Positions 9,144 through 16,589 of a DNA stretch of 64,000 nucleotides are shown one piece after another (within the stretch, counting starts at the first letter, position 1; every line of letters begins with the position of its first letter). The notes below the pieces were generated by a model. The model searched no databases. It was not told the DNA's origin and worked only from the letters and a program-made list of their open reading frames with translations. The position numbers and the translations under genes were made by a program. Source of the stretch: Paenibacillus sp. FSL H8-0048. Its GTDB lineage: Bacteria; Bacillota; Bacilli; Paenibacillales; Paenibacillaceae. The stretch spans positions 310,001 through 374,000 of the forward strand of contig NZ_JBBODF010000001.1 of NCBI RefSeq assembly GCF_038002825.1, in the 5' to 3' direction.

Positions 9144-10352
9144 ATGGCAACGGTATTCTTAATTATTATTTATTTGGCGTTCATCAGCCTGGGACTGCCG
9201 GATTCGATGCTTGGCTCAGCCTGGCCGATTATCCGGCTGGATTTCGGGGCTCCGGTCGAGCTGGCCGGACTGCTGTCAATGATAGTGGTCGCCGGGACGA
9301 TTATCTCAAGCTTGGCCAGCAGTGTGGTACTGAAGCGGCTCGGAACGGGAATGGTTACTTTTATCAGCGTGGCGGTAACGGCTCTTGCCCTGCTCGGCTT
9401 CTCTTATTCCTCCTCTGTCCTGTGGGTGGCTCTGCTGGCCTTGCCGCTGGGTCTTGGGGCCGGTTCGATCGACACAGGGTTGAATAATTATGTGGCAACT
9501 CATTACAAAGCGCATCATATGAGCTGGCTGCATTGTTTCTGGGGGATAGGGGCTATGCTGGGGCCGATCCTGATGTCGCGGTATATTGCGAATGGTGAGT
9601 CATGGAGAACAGGATTTTTCGCGGTCAGCATGATTCAGTTTGCACTAGTCGTGGTACTGTTCTTCAGTCTGCCGCTGTGGACAAGGGTAAGCAAACAGGG
9701 CGGACAGCAGCCTGTAGAGATGTCTGAGAAGGCAGATTCCCGGCCGGCGGCCGTTCCCGCTGAGGGTAAGGTGCTGCGGATCAAAGGCGTGAAGCTGGCG
9801 ATGCTTACCTTCCTGTTCTATTGCGGAGTGGAAGCTACGGTAGGGCTGTGGGGCAGCAGTTATCTGGTGAACGTCAAGGAGGTATCCCCGGCAACGGCGG
9901 CCGGATGGGTCTCGCTCTATTATGGCGGAATCACGGCCGGGCGGCTGATTACCGGCTTCATTACCTTCCGGTTCAGCAACCGTACGCTGATTCGCGGCGG
10001 ACTGGCGGTTTCACTCGCGGGTGCGCTGCTGCTGGCCTTGCCGCTTCCGGCGGTGTATTCACTGGTCGCTTTTATTCTGATTGGCCTTGGCTCGGCACCG
10101 ATCTTCCCCTGCATGCTGCATGAGACGCCCGCCCGGTTCGGAGCAGAGCATTCGCAGAAGATTATGGGGTATCAGATGGCCTTGGCTTACACCGGCGGTG
10201 CGTTTCTGCCTCCACTGCTAGGCTGGGCGGCGGCGCGGAGCACCTTCATGATTCTCCCGCCGGCAATGATCGGGTATATCCTAGTGATGATAGTAAGCTC
10301 TGAAATCATTAACCGGAATATGAGCAAACGACAAGGAGAGGTGAGCCTGTAA
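9144..10352 (+). CDS. MFS transporter, fucose-permease-like
   Basis: The 402-residue membrane protein has about 12 hydrophobic segments and begins at MATVFLIIIYLAFISLGLPDSMLG, typical of the FucP/sugar-MFS subgroup (GLPDSMLGSAWP near helix 1, LPLGLGAGSIDTGLNNYVA in the first half, GLGSAPIFPCMLHETP in the second). The frame extends back to 9069, but GGCGGGGGT before the ATG at 9144 and the start of helix 1 support the shorter form. The substrate is unknown. Its stop overlaps the start of the next gene (TAATG), so the DUF1349 protein is probably translationally coupled and may act on the same substrate. Confidence 0.82.
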   Translation: MATVFLIIIYLAFISLGLPDSMLGSAWPIIRLDFGAPVELAGLLSMIVVAGTIISSLASSVVLKRLGTGMVTFISVAVTALALLGFSYSSSVLWVALLALPLGLGAGSIDTGLNNYVATHYKAHHMSWLHCFWGIGAMLGPILMSRYIANGESWRTGFFAVSMIQFALVVVLFFSLPLWTRVSKQGGQQPVEMSEKADSRPAAVPAEGKVLRIKGVKLAMLTFLFYCGVEATVGLWGSSYLVNVKEVSPATAAGWVSLYYGGITAGRLITGFITFRFSNRTLIRGGLAVSLAGALLLALPLPAVYSLVAFILIGLGSAPIFPCMLHETPARFGAEHSQKIMGYQMALAYTGGAFLPPLLGWAAARSTFMILPPAMIGYILVMIVSSEIINRNMSKRQGEVSL

Positions 10353-10951
10353 TGAGATTCATAGACTGGCAGGATGGAGCATGGAGCAATAAACCGGTGT
10401 CAAGCAGAACCGTGGACGGTCAATTGGTGACCCTTTCAGCGGAGGGCAGCGACTACTGGGAAAAAACGATGTACGGCTTCCAGCATGATAGCGGTCATGC
10501 GCTGCTTGCCCCCTGGGATAAGGCAGAGGCGATAGAGATCAGCTTTGTTCTGGACGGGTTCACGGAGCTGTATGACCAGGCAGGCATTATGCTATGGCAC
10601 AGCAGTGAGCAATGGATCAAAGCCGGTATTGAGCTGAATGATGGTGTTCCCCATATAGGTGCAGTTGTGACGGACGGTTACTCTGACTGGTCATTGTCCC
10701 CTATTCCTGAATGGAAGGGCGAGGTGATTACCCTGCGGGCTTCGCGGATGAAGGATGCGGTAATCCTCAGAGCGCGAACTGAGAATCATCCATGGCGGAC
10801 CATCCGAGTTGCCCGGTTCCCGTATGAGACTGGCAGCCAAGCGGGACCATTCCTGTGTGCTCCGACGCGGGCTGGCTTTGAGGTCACCTTCACTCGCTGG
10901 GCGGCAACAGCACCCGATGCAGACGTTCATACAGACCCGCCAATCGTATAG
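10352..10951 (+). CDS. DUF1349 (concanavalin A-like) protein
   Basis: The 199-residue protein has the DUF1349 pattern: SDYWEKTMYGF, a beta-rich centre with FTELYDQAGIMLWHSSEQWIKAGIE, then DWSLSP, and a C-terminal FEVTFTRW. The fold is a ConA-like jelly roll that often binds carbohydrate. No signal peptide is seen. The start ATG overlaps the MFS stop by one base, with GGAGAGG upstream, so the two genes are coupled. Function is not established for the family. Confidence 0.85.
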   Translation: MRFIDWQDGAWSNKPVSSRTVDGQLVTLSAEGSDYWEKTMYGFQHDSGHALLAPWDKAEAIEISFVLDGFTELYDQAGIMLWHSSEQWIKAGIELNDGVPHIGAVVTDGYSDWSLSPIPEWKGEVITLRASRMKDAVILRARTENHPWRTIRVARFPYETGSQAGPFLCAPTRAGFEVTFTRWAATAPDADVHTDPPIV

Positions 10952-10963
10952 GCTTTCCCGGCA

Positions 10964-11018
10964 AAAGCAAAACCGCCGCTGCGCGTATCTTCAAGCGCAG
11001 ACGGCGGTTTTGCTTTTT
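10964..11018. terminator. Bidirectional terminator between DUF1349 and cotD-like genes
   Basis: Long stem: AAAACCGCCG-CTGCGC pairs with GCGCAG-CGGCGGTTTT, followed by GCTTTTTGC; A and T tracts lie on both sides. It can end the plus-strand MFS operon and the minus-strand cotD-like gene. Confidence 0.85.
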
Positions 11019-11051
11019 GCAATATACTATCCTACTTACGGGAGAGGCAGA

Positions 11052-11267
11052 CTATCTTCTTCTGCTGCGCACCATTGCGGTAGGCCCGCACATTTCATCC
11101 CGGACGGAATAAGTGTAGATATGGTGAGGGACCGGAACACAGTGGTGGCGTCTGACGACCTCGACATGGTGGACCACCTGGACCACCTGGGGATGATAGT
11201 AATCTTCATATACAACCTGTGTGGGATCTGTAACCGTTTCAGTAGGACATTTCGGACAATTTCTCAT
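11052..11267 (-). CDS. CotD-like spore coat protein
   Basis: The 71-residue protein is rich in His, Val and Cys: YYHPQVVQVVHHVEVVRRHH followed by CVPVPHH. This is the pattern of the inner spore coat CotD family (P-x-x-V..DYYHPQVV..VVH..E), predicted to sit in the spore coat and to cross-link through Cys and His residues. AAGGAGCTGAG precedes the ATG. It is monocistronic and ends at the shared terminator at 10964-11018. It is not linked to cotE, which lies 28 kb away. Confidence 0.82.
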   Translation of the reverse strand: MRNCPKCPTETVTDPTQVVYEDYYHPQVVQVVHHVEVVRRHHCVPVPHHIYTYSVRDEMCGPTAMVRSRRR

Positions 11268-11376
11268 TACACTCAGCTCCTTCGCAGTGGACTTATGCCA
11301 GTATACGCGTTATGCAGGAGCCTGCTTGTTCATTTGTCTATTTTCCGGCAAAATAGGTGTCCGTCCATGCTGCAGC

Positions 11377-11892
11377 TCACGAACGCTTGTAGATCTCGCG
11401 CATGACGTGGCGCAGCTCGGGCAGGATCAGCCGTTCCATGGCCAGCTTGATCGCACCGGTGGAGCCGGGCATGGAGAAGACAGCGGTGCTGCCGATCGTG
11501 CCGGCAATGGCCCGGCTGAGCATAGCGGCTGAGCCGATATCTTCGGTGAAGCTCAGCAGCCGGAAAATCTCCCCGAAGCCCGGCAGCGACTTGTCCAGCA
11601 GAGAGGCTACGGCCTCATAGGTGGTGTCACGGGGGGAAATACCGGTCCCTCCTGTCAGAAGCACAGCTTCGATGCCGGAATGGACGGAGCTTTTGTAGAC
11701 CAGCTCCCGGATATCCTCATAATCATCCTTGACGATGGTGCGTCCGGTCACGGTATAGCCGGCGCCTTCCAGCAGACTCTGGATCAGAGGCCCTCCGGTG
11801 TCCGTATCGATGGTCCGGGTATCTGAGACCGTTATGATGTAGCAAGCGACTGAATCCGGGGCTTCGCTCCGGTGTTCTTCGACGGATGATAT
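11377..11892 (-). CDS. moaB: MoaB/MogA-family molybdopterin protein with a non-canonical start (ATA)
   Basis: The reading frame encodes a full MoaB core: VACYIITVSDTRTIDTDTGG near the N-terminus, then VKDDYEDIRELV, the LLTGGTGISPRDTTYEA loop and AVFSMPGSTGAIKLAMERLILPELRHV. This family adenylylates or binds molybdopterin in Mo-cofactor synthesis. Between the in-frame stop at 11908-11910 and the first canonical start (GTG 11751, which would remove the conserved first third) there is no ATG, GTG or TTG. AAAAGGAG sits 9 bases before an ATA at 11890-11892, which would give an N-terminus (M)SSVEEHRSEAPDSV like that of relatives. Either ATA/CTG initiation, a lost start, or a base error explains this. 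No other Mo genes are adjacent. Confidence 0.8.
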   Translation of the reverse strand: MSSVEEHRSEAPDSVACYIITVSDTRTIDTDTGGPLIQSLLEGAGYTVTGRTIVKDDYEDIRELVYKSSVHSGIEAVLLTGGTGISPRDTTYEAVASLLDKSLPGFGEIFRLLSFTEDIGSAAMLSRAIAGTIGSTAVFSMPGSTGAIKLAMERLILPELRHVMREIYKRS

Positions 11893-12075
11893 ACGAACCA
11901 GCTCCTTTTAATATCTGCTGTGCAGCTTATATTTCTCATGATAGGGGATGGAAGCAGTAATAACAAGCTCCGGGGGAAGCTGCTGTAGGCCTACATAGGC
12001 AGTACTGCCTTGCACAGAGGCGGTCATTGTAGTACACTCGCTACCATAACCGTTTGAGGCAGGGAGAGAGCAAAC

Positions 12076-13077
12076 TTGGAACAGTCACTACCAGTATATA
12101 TTTTGTCGGGATTTCTCGGCAGCGGCAAGACCACATTACTACAGCGTCTTTTGGATCATTGGAATCTTCAGGGCCTGCGGCCGGCTGTAATTATGAATGA
12201 GCTGGGTGAGGTGAACCTGGACGGCTTGCTGGTGGAGCAGTCTGTGCCGATGGCAGAGATGCTGGGCGGCTGCATTTGCTGCACGAGCAGGGGCGATTTG
12301 AGCACCGAGCTGACCACGCTGGTCAAGAAAGAATCCCCGGATGTAGTTATCATCGAGGCAACGGGCGCAGCCAACCCGCTGGAGATTGTGGATGCGGTAA
12401 CGGAGACCTCTCTATATCAGCAGGTAGAGCTGAAGGGGCTGATTACCGTCGTCGATGCCGCCCATCTGCTGGAGCTCTACCGCTCCCAGCAAGGGGCTAC
12501 GTACCGCCTGATGCAGGAGCAGATCCGTTGTGCATCCGTCCTGATCCTGAACAAGACGGACCGTATTCAAGCCGCAGAGATTGCAGAAATCTCAGAGGTA
12601 TTACGCAAGTGGAACGCCTACGCGGAGATTCTGCCTGCGGTACGCTGTGAACTGGAGCCGGAAGTGCTGCTGGGCAGTGTGGGAGCCGTCCATACGGAAG
12701 ACCGGTCTGCGGGCGGAGAGCAGGTGGAGAGCGGACCTGAGGGGGCGATGCATGCTTCCCATGATCATGTGATGGCTTACACCCATTATTTCCAGAATCC
12801 CGTGAACAGTGAGGAATTTGAACGGTTTGTGAAGGAGCTGCCGCGCGATATATACCGGGCCAAGGGGATCGTAACTTTTACCGATACCTCCAGCCGGTTT
12901 CTGTTTCAGTATGCCTACAGGGAAGCGGATTTCATGAGAATTACGCCCCAGGGAGAGGTGCCGGATGTTGCGGTATTCATCGGTGAGCATTTCTCCTCCG
13001 GAGAGCTGCGCAGGGAGCTTCTGCGCCTGGAGGGACGACTGCTGACCAGACCCGCAGCGGTCAAACGAAGCCTATAG
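12076..13077 (+). CDS. CobW/COG0523-family GTP-dependent metal chaperone
   Basis: The 333-residue P-loop GTPase has Walker A GFLGSGKTT (residues 12-20), the metal-site motif GCICC (C66, C68, C69), the switch/Walker B region IIEATGAANP, NKTD as the base-specificity motif (about 153-156), and a C-terminal CobW_C domain with DIYRAKGIVTF. A His-containing linker (HASHDHVMAYTHYF) may add metal ligands. COG0523 proteins deliver Zn, Co or Fe to client enzymes, often under zinc starvation. The start is TTG with AGGGAGAG upstream. No Zur box was recognised. The next gene is a Cys-rich metal-binding-type protein, which fits a metal theme. Confidence 0.88.
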   Translation: MEQSLPVYILSGFLGSGKTTLLQRLLDHWNLQGLRPAVIMNELGEVNLDGLLVEQSVPMAEMLGGCICCTSRGDLSTELTTLVKKESPDVVIIEATGAANPLEIVDAVTETSLYQQVELKGLITVVDAAHLLELYRSQQGATYRLMQEQIRCASVLILNKTDRIQAAEIAEISEVLRKWNAYAEILPAVRCELEPEVLLGSVGAVHTEDRSAGGEQVESGPEGAMHASHDHVMAYTHYFQNPVNSEEFERFVKELPRDIYRAKGIVTFTDTSSRFLFQYAYREADFMRITPQGEVPDVAVFIGEHFSSGELRRELLRLEGRLLTRPAAVKRSL

Positions 13078-13172
13078 TTAACCATCTGCCGTTCCTTATG
13101 AATGGTTCGTTCTTATTCTTGCAGGTTAATACATAGGCATACCCTATACTAATTGCAGGAGGTTGTAAGGCT

Positions 13173-13520
13173 ATGACCCGAATTCAATATCAGGAATGCA
13201 TTAATGCTTTGATTGAATGTATGGATGCCTGTAACTATAGCTATGTCTCAAGCCTCAAGGAATATGATCTGGCCGATCTGCGGGAGAGCATCCAGCTGGA
13301 CCGTGAATGCGCAGACATCTGCTCCTTCGCTATTCAAGCGATGACCCGCCGAAGCCCGTTCGTGGCCGAAATCCTCAAATTATGTGCTGACATCTGTGAC
13401 CGCTGCGCCGACACAAGCAGCCGTCATAAGCATAACCATTGCCAGGATTGCATCGATACCTGCCGCAATGCAGCCATGGCCTGCAGAAGGGTCAGTGAAG
13501 CTGTTGAAGTCTACGCCTGA
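13173..13520 (+). CDS. Cys-rich four-helix bundle (DUF326-type) protein
   Basis: The 115-residue protein has about 12 Cys in a repeating pattern (YQECINALIECMDACNY, DRECADICSF, LKLCADICDRCAD, CQDCIDTCRN). This matches the four-helix bundle copper-binding family (YhjQ/Csp-like), whose Cys line the bundle core and store Cu(I). No signal peptide, so it is cytosolic. GCAGGAGGTTG precedes the ATG at good spacing. It lies 95 bases after the COG0523 gene. Confidence 0.85.
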   Translation: MTRIQYQECINALIECMDACNYSYVSSLKEYDLADLRESIQLDRECADICSFAIQAMTRRSPFVAEILKLCADICDRCADTSSRHKHNHCQDCIDTCRNAAMACRRVSEAVEVYA

Positions 13521-13562
13521 CATCACCCTTAAGGACTAACATATACTGCATTGAATACTTAA

Positions 13563-13614
13563 CAGGAACCAGGGCGGCTGCAGACTTTATTCTGCACAGT
13601 TCTGGTTTTTTCGA
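13563..13614 (+). terminator. Terminator after the Cys-rich protein gene
   Basis: AACCAG and CTGGTT close an imperfect stem with an inner CTGCAGA/TCTGCA pairing, followed by TTTTTTC. Confidence 0.7.
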
Positions 13615-13725
13615 TGTGAAATGGATGGAACCGGGAAATTAAAAAGGAGAATAAAGGCATTCCGGCGAATGTTACATAAGAGAATAATCAGGCTGCCGTC
13701 CGGTGCGGCCCATAGGCATGCACGA

Positions 13726-14670
13726 ATGGAAGGAGGCCTGGAAGCCACGAATGCATCACCTCTAATTACAATTACTGAAGGCAGCAAGCGGTATGGAGGC
13801 CGCCCGGTACTGACCGGAATATCGATGACGGTTCTTCCTGGCACGGCCTCGGCTCTGATTGGCCGCAACGGGTCCGGCAAGAGTACACTGTTGTCCATCC
13901 TCGCGGGACTGCTCAAGCTGTCCTCCGGCGCTCTTATCTGCGACCGCCAGGTGATAACCACAGGTTATGCACCTGAAGCCTTTCCCGGCTTGAAGCTCAC
14001 CGCCGAAGACTATCTGCGCTGCATGGGCCGGATTGCCGGGCTCCCTGAAGCGGCTTCGGCATCCCGGATCAACGAACTGCTGCAGCTGTTCAGTCTCGAA
14101 TCCTCACGCAGCCGCAAGCTGGCAGGCTTCTCCAAGGGGATGCTGCAGAAAGTCAACCTGATCCAGAGCCTGCTCCTCCGGCCGCAGCTGCTCCTGCTTG
14201 ATGAGCCAATGTCGGGACTGGATCTGCCGGCACAAGATACGCTTATCGATATCCTGCTGGAGCTGAAGGCGGAGGGCACGGCGCTCGTCTTGTCCGTTCA
14301 TGAACCGCAGATCATCGAAGCTGTCGCGGATACAGTATATGTATTACATCAAGGGCAGAACATTCGGACGATTCATGGAGCGGAGAAGCTGAAGAGTGCT
14401 CCAGTAGTGAATATCGTCTATACGGCACTCCCGGGACAAGCCCAGCAGGCTCTGGAGGCCTTGCCTGGAGTCATTCACATGTTGCCGGAGCGGGACTTCG
14501 CCGGTACAGCTTGTACAGAGTTGACTGTAGATCAGCAAATGTCAGATACCTGCCTGAAGCAGATTCTTGCGGCGGGCGGTTCCATAGTTTCGGTGAAGCC
14601 TCTCGGGGGAGTAAGCGACCTCGCCGAGTGGATGGACCCCAAGAATCAGAGCGGGAGTGAACGCGCGTGA
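13726..14670 (+). CDS. ABC transporter ATP-binding protein
   Basis: The ABC domain starts at PLITITEGSKRYGG, with Walker A GRNGSGKST, a signature replaced by FSKGMLQK (relaxed LSGGQ), Walker B LLLLDEPMSGLD and H-loop SVHEP. A ~90-residue C-terminal extension follows, as in drug or lantibiotic exporter ATPases (CcmA-like). The frame is open from 13621 with ATGs at 13621, 13669 and 13726. A perfect AAGGAGG at 13730-13736 lies after the last ATG and has no ATG/GTG/TTG in frame at normal spacing (only CTG 13738 and ACG 13747), so the real start is uncertain. It overlaps the permease gene by GTGA. Confidence 0.85.
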   Translation: MEGGLEATNASPLITITEGSKRYGGRPVLTGISMTVLPGTASALIGRNGSGKSTLLSILAGLLKLSSGALICDRQVITTGYAPEAFPGLKLTAEDYLRCMGRIAGLPEAASASRINELLQLFSLESSRSRKLAGFSKGMLQKVNLIQSLLLRPQLLLLDEPMSGLDLPAQDTLIDILLELKAEGTALVLSVHEPQIIEAVADTVYVLHQGQNIRTIHGAEKLKSAPVVNIVYTALPGQAQQALEALPGVIHMLPERDFAGTACTELTVDQQMSDTCLKQILAAGGSIVSVKPLGGVSDLAEWMDPKNQSGSERA

Positions 14671-15377
14671 AGGGGCTAATTGGTTATTTTTTGCACAGTT
14701 ATACAGTTTCCCAGCGGTTCTTCGGACCCGTGGCCGGCATTATGATTACGGTATTAATTCTGTATTCTTACAAGCCTAACCCGGTCATGAGCAGCTATTC
14801 GGCAACGGCAGTCTTTCTATTCGTAGCCTGTGCGTGGCTTGGCTTAAGCTTCCTTAACCATGAGCAGGCAGTGCAGAAGCAGGTGGTTATTGTTCAGCTC
14901 CGCAGTGCCCGCCGCTACAGTATCGGAAGCCTGCTGACCCTTATTCTGCTTACGCTTCTGCTGGATGTAATCATTGTAATCTATCCTGTATTGGCCGGAA
15001 GCTTCCAAGAGCCAGCTGGACTTCAGCGGATATTGCTTAGCTTGGCCGGACATGCTCTAATGGGGTTATTAGGGATCACGCTCTCCTTGTACCTGCAATC
15101 CTCGTGGGTACCGCGGGCTGGTTATGCGGCCGGAATGATGCTGATTCTCCTCATTCTATCGATTAGTGCCGGTAAAGTGGCTGAAGTGGTGCCTGGGCCC
15201 GTTGTATCCATTCTCCTGCCGCCGGTATATCCGGTTATGGATCGAATGATGAATGCAGAGACTCTGCCGGTTTCCTCCGTGCTCGGAGCCTATGCCCACG
15301 CGTTGGCGTACATAATATTGCTTGCCGGATTCTACATTTACCGTTCCGGCCGCATGGACTATAGCAAAACAATATAA
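14667..15377 (+). CDS. ABC transporter membrane subunit (hypothetical, ~6 TM)
   Basis: The 236-residue protein has six hydrophobic segments (about 17-34, 46-63, 89-112, 120-142, 148-170, 205-225). It starts at GTG overlapping the ATPase stop (GTGA), a sign of translational coupling. It is most simply the permease of the preceding ATPase. No family motif was recognised and the substrate is unknown. Confidence 0.75.
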   Translation: MKGLIGYFLHSYTVSQRFFGPVAGIMITVLILYSYKPNPVMSSYSATAVFLFVACAWLGLSFLNHEQAVQKQVVIVQLRSARRYSIGSLLTLILLTLLLDVIIVIYPVLAGSFQEPAGLQRILLSLAGHALMGLLGITLSLYLQSSWVPRAGYAAGMMLILLILSISAGKVAEVVPGPVVSILLPPVYPVMDRMMNAETLPVSSVLGAYAHALAYIILLAGFYIYRSGRMDYSKTI

Positions 15378-15412
15378 ATTCAAATATGATCAGATTAAGG
15401 ACGGGAGGAACG

Positions 15413-15877
15413 ATGAAGGATACACAAATACCGGAGAGTGAACAATCCAAAGAGCTATTTGCCTATTTCGGGCTGGCTGTGTACTATTGCCAGGCACTGG
15501 AGCAGCAATTAACAAATCTGCTGCTGCTGACGAAGCTGTCGCAGGGCAAGACGCCAACCGATGCCGAAATCGCAGAGTTGTATCAACGCAAGCTAAGCAA
15601 TTCACTCGGCCAACTCATCAAAGAAATCCAGCACCACTTCCCCTTCTCTGAGGAAGAGACGAGTCAATTGCAGGCCGTATGGAAGGAACGCAATCATATT
15701 GTCCATGATTACTTCAAGGAACGAATTCAAGAGACCTTCACCCCAGCAGGCCGGGCCCATATGATCCGTGAACTGAAGCGCTTCAAGAACAAGGCAAGCC
15801 GGCTGGAGATTAAGCTGCAGGGTTATTGCACAGAGATGTACAGCAAGCTGGGCCTTGAGGAAGAGCATATCCAATGA
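15413..15877 (+). CDS. Small helical protein with a HEPN-like RNxxxH motif
   Basis: The 154-residue protein is predicted all-helical. It contains RNHIVH (R93 to H98, Rx4H) in the context WKERNHIVHDYF, which is how the catalytic motif of HEPN ribonucleases appears (R-N-x-x-x-H in the last helix pair). GGGAGG 6 bases before the ATG at 15413 defines the start; the frame is open from 15386. No MNT or other antitoxin partner is adjacent; the gene follows the ABC pair by 35 bases. The HEPN reading is an inference from motif and size. Confidence 0.6.
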   Translation: MKDTQIPESEQSKELFAYFGLAVYYCQALEQQLTNLLLLTKLSQGKTPTDAEIAELYQRKLSNSLGQLIKEIQHHFPFSEEETSQLQAVWKERNHIVHDYFKERIQETFTPAGRAHMIRELKRFKNKASRLEIKLQGYCTEMYSKLGLEEEHIQ

Positions 15878-15907
15878 GGCATCTAATGAAATATATCTAC
15901 ACTTACT

Positions 15908-15956
15908 AGAGGACTCCCCCTATCGCAGCAAGACTGCGTCAGAGGGAGTTTTCTTT
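15908..15956 (+). terminator. Terminator after the HEPN-like gene
   Basis: ACTCCCCCT...CGCAG pairs with CTGCG...AGAGGGAGTTTT, followed by CTTT. Confidence 0.75.
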
Positions 15957-16040
15957 GGATACATAAGCTGAGCGTAAGTAGTGTCTGGAAGGATAAGGAA
16001 AGCTGAATGAAATGGGTTAGGAGGGGGGAGTGGACCGAAT

Positions 16041-16260
16041 GTATATGTAAACCGGAATACGATTAGTTGGCGGGGTGTAGTCGAAAAACCGATTACATTT
16101 GACGTGGTGGAGGCGCGCGAGCGGAATGTAATCGAAAAACCGATTACATTTGACGTGATGGAGGCGTGTGGATGAAATGTAGTCGAAAAACCGAATACAT
16201 TGGGGCAGGTAGGTGTACGTGTGCCGAATGTATGCGGAAAACTGAACACGATTGGTTGGC
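16041..16260. repeat. Hairpin repeat array, 51-bp period (family A, first locus)
   Basis: Hairpin units begin at 16077, 16128, 16179 and 16230, exactly 51 bases apart. The best one (16125-16150) has arms AATGTAATCG and CGATTACATT separated by an A-rich loop. The arms of other units diverge (GTAGTCG, GTATGCGG) while the AAAAA loop stays. The same architecture with other arm sequences recurs at 22885, 32994 and 45679. Confidence 0.8.
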
Positions 16261-16308
16261 GGGGTGTACGTGGTGGGATTTGCAGACGGAGAGACGAGAG
16301 GGGGAGAA

Positions 16309-16475
16309 GTACCCCTGAATTCAGAGGACACAAGCCAAACGCCTGAATGAGGAGCATTAGTGCCCCTGAATTCAGCGGATACAAGCCAAACGCTCGAGTG
16401 AAGAGCATTAGTGCACCTGAATTCAGCGGATGCGAGCCAAACGCCCGAATGAGGAGCACTAGTGCCCCTGAATTC
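16309..16475. repeat. 51-bp tandem repeat with CTGAATTCAG palindromes
   Basis: Units start at 16309, 16360, 16411 and 16462 (3.3 copies, 51 bases each). They share CCTGAATTCAGCGGA, AAGCCAAACGC and GAGCATTAGTG. The perfect 10-bp palindrome CTGAATTCAG (or near match) occurs in each unit. The period is a multiple of three, so the minus strand stays open, but there is no RBS or domain and I do not call a gene. The rest of the 15957-16589 gap holds only array A. Confidence 0.8.
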
Positions 16476-16589
16476 GCCGATTGCCCAGAAGTGGGCGGAT
16501 GACCAATATGGAGGGAGTCCGCACAAACTGTGCGGACGCACCGCATAAGTCCCGACATCCTCCACCCGCTGGGGGATCAGGTGATTGAA

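Noticed and set aside
15413..15877. Toxin-antitoxin pair reading for the HEPN-like gene
   Set aside because: No small co-directional partner is adjacent; the upstream gene is a membrane ABC subunit and downstream is a terminator and repeats.
15920..16565. Two long minus-strand ORFs over the 51-bp repeats
   Set aside because: They consist of repeat-derived residues with no RBS and no known domain; the repeat period is a multiple of three, which keeps the frame open.
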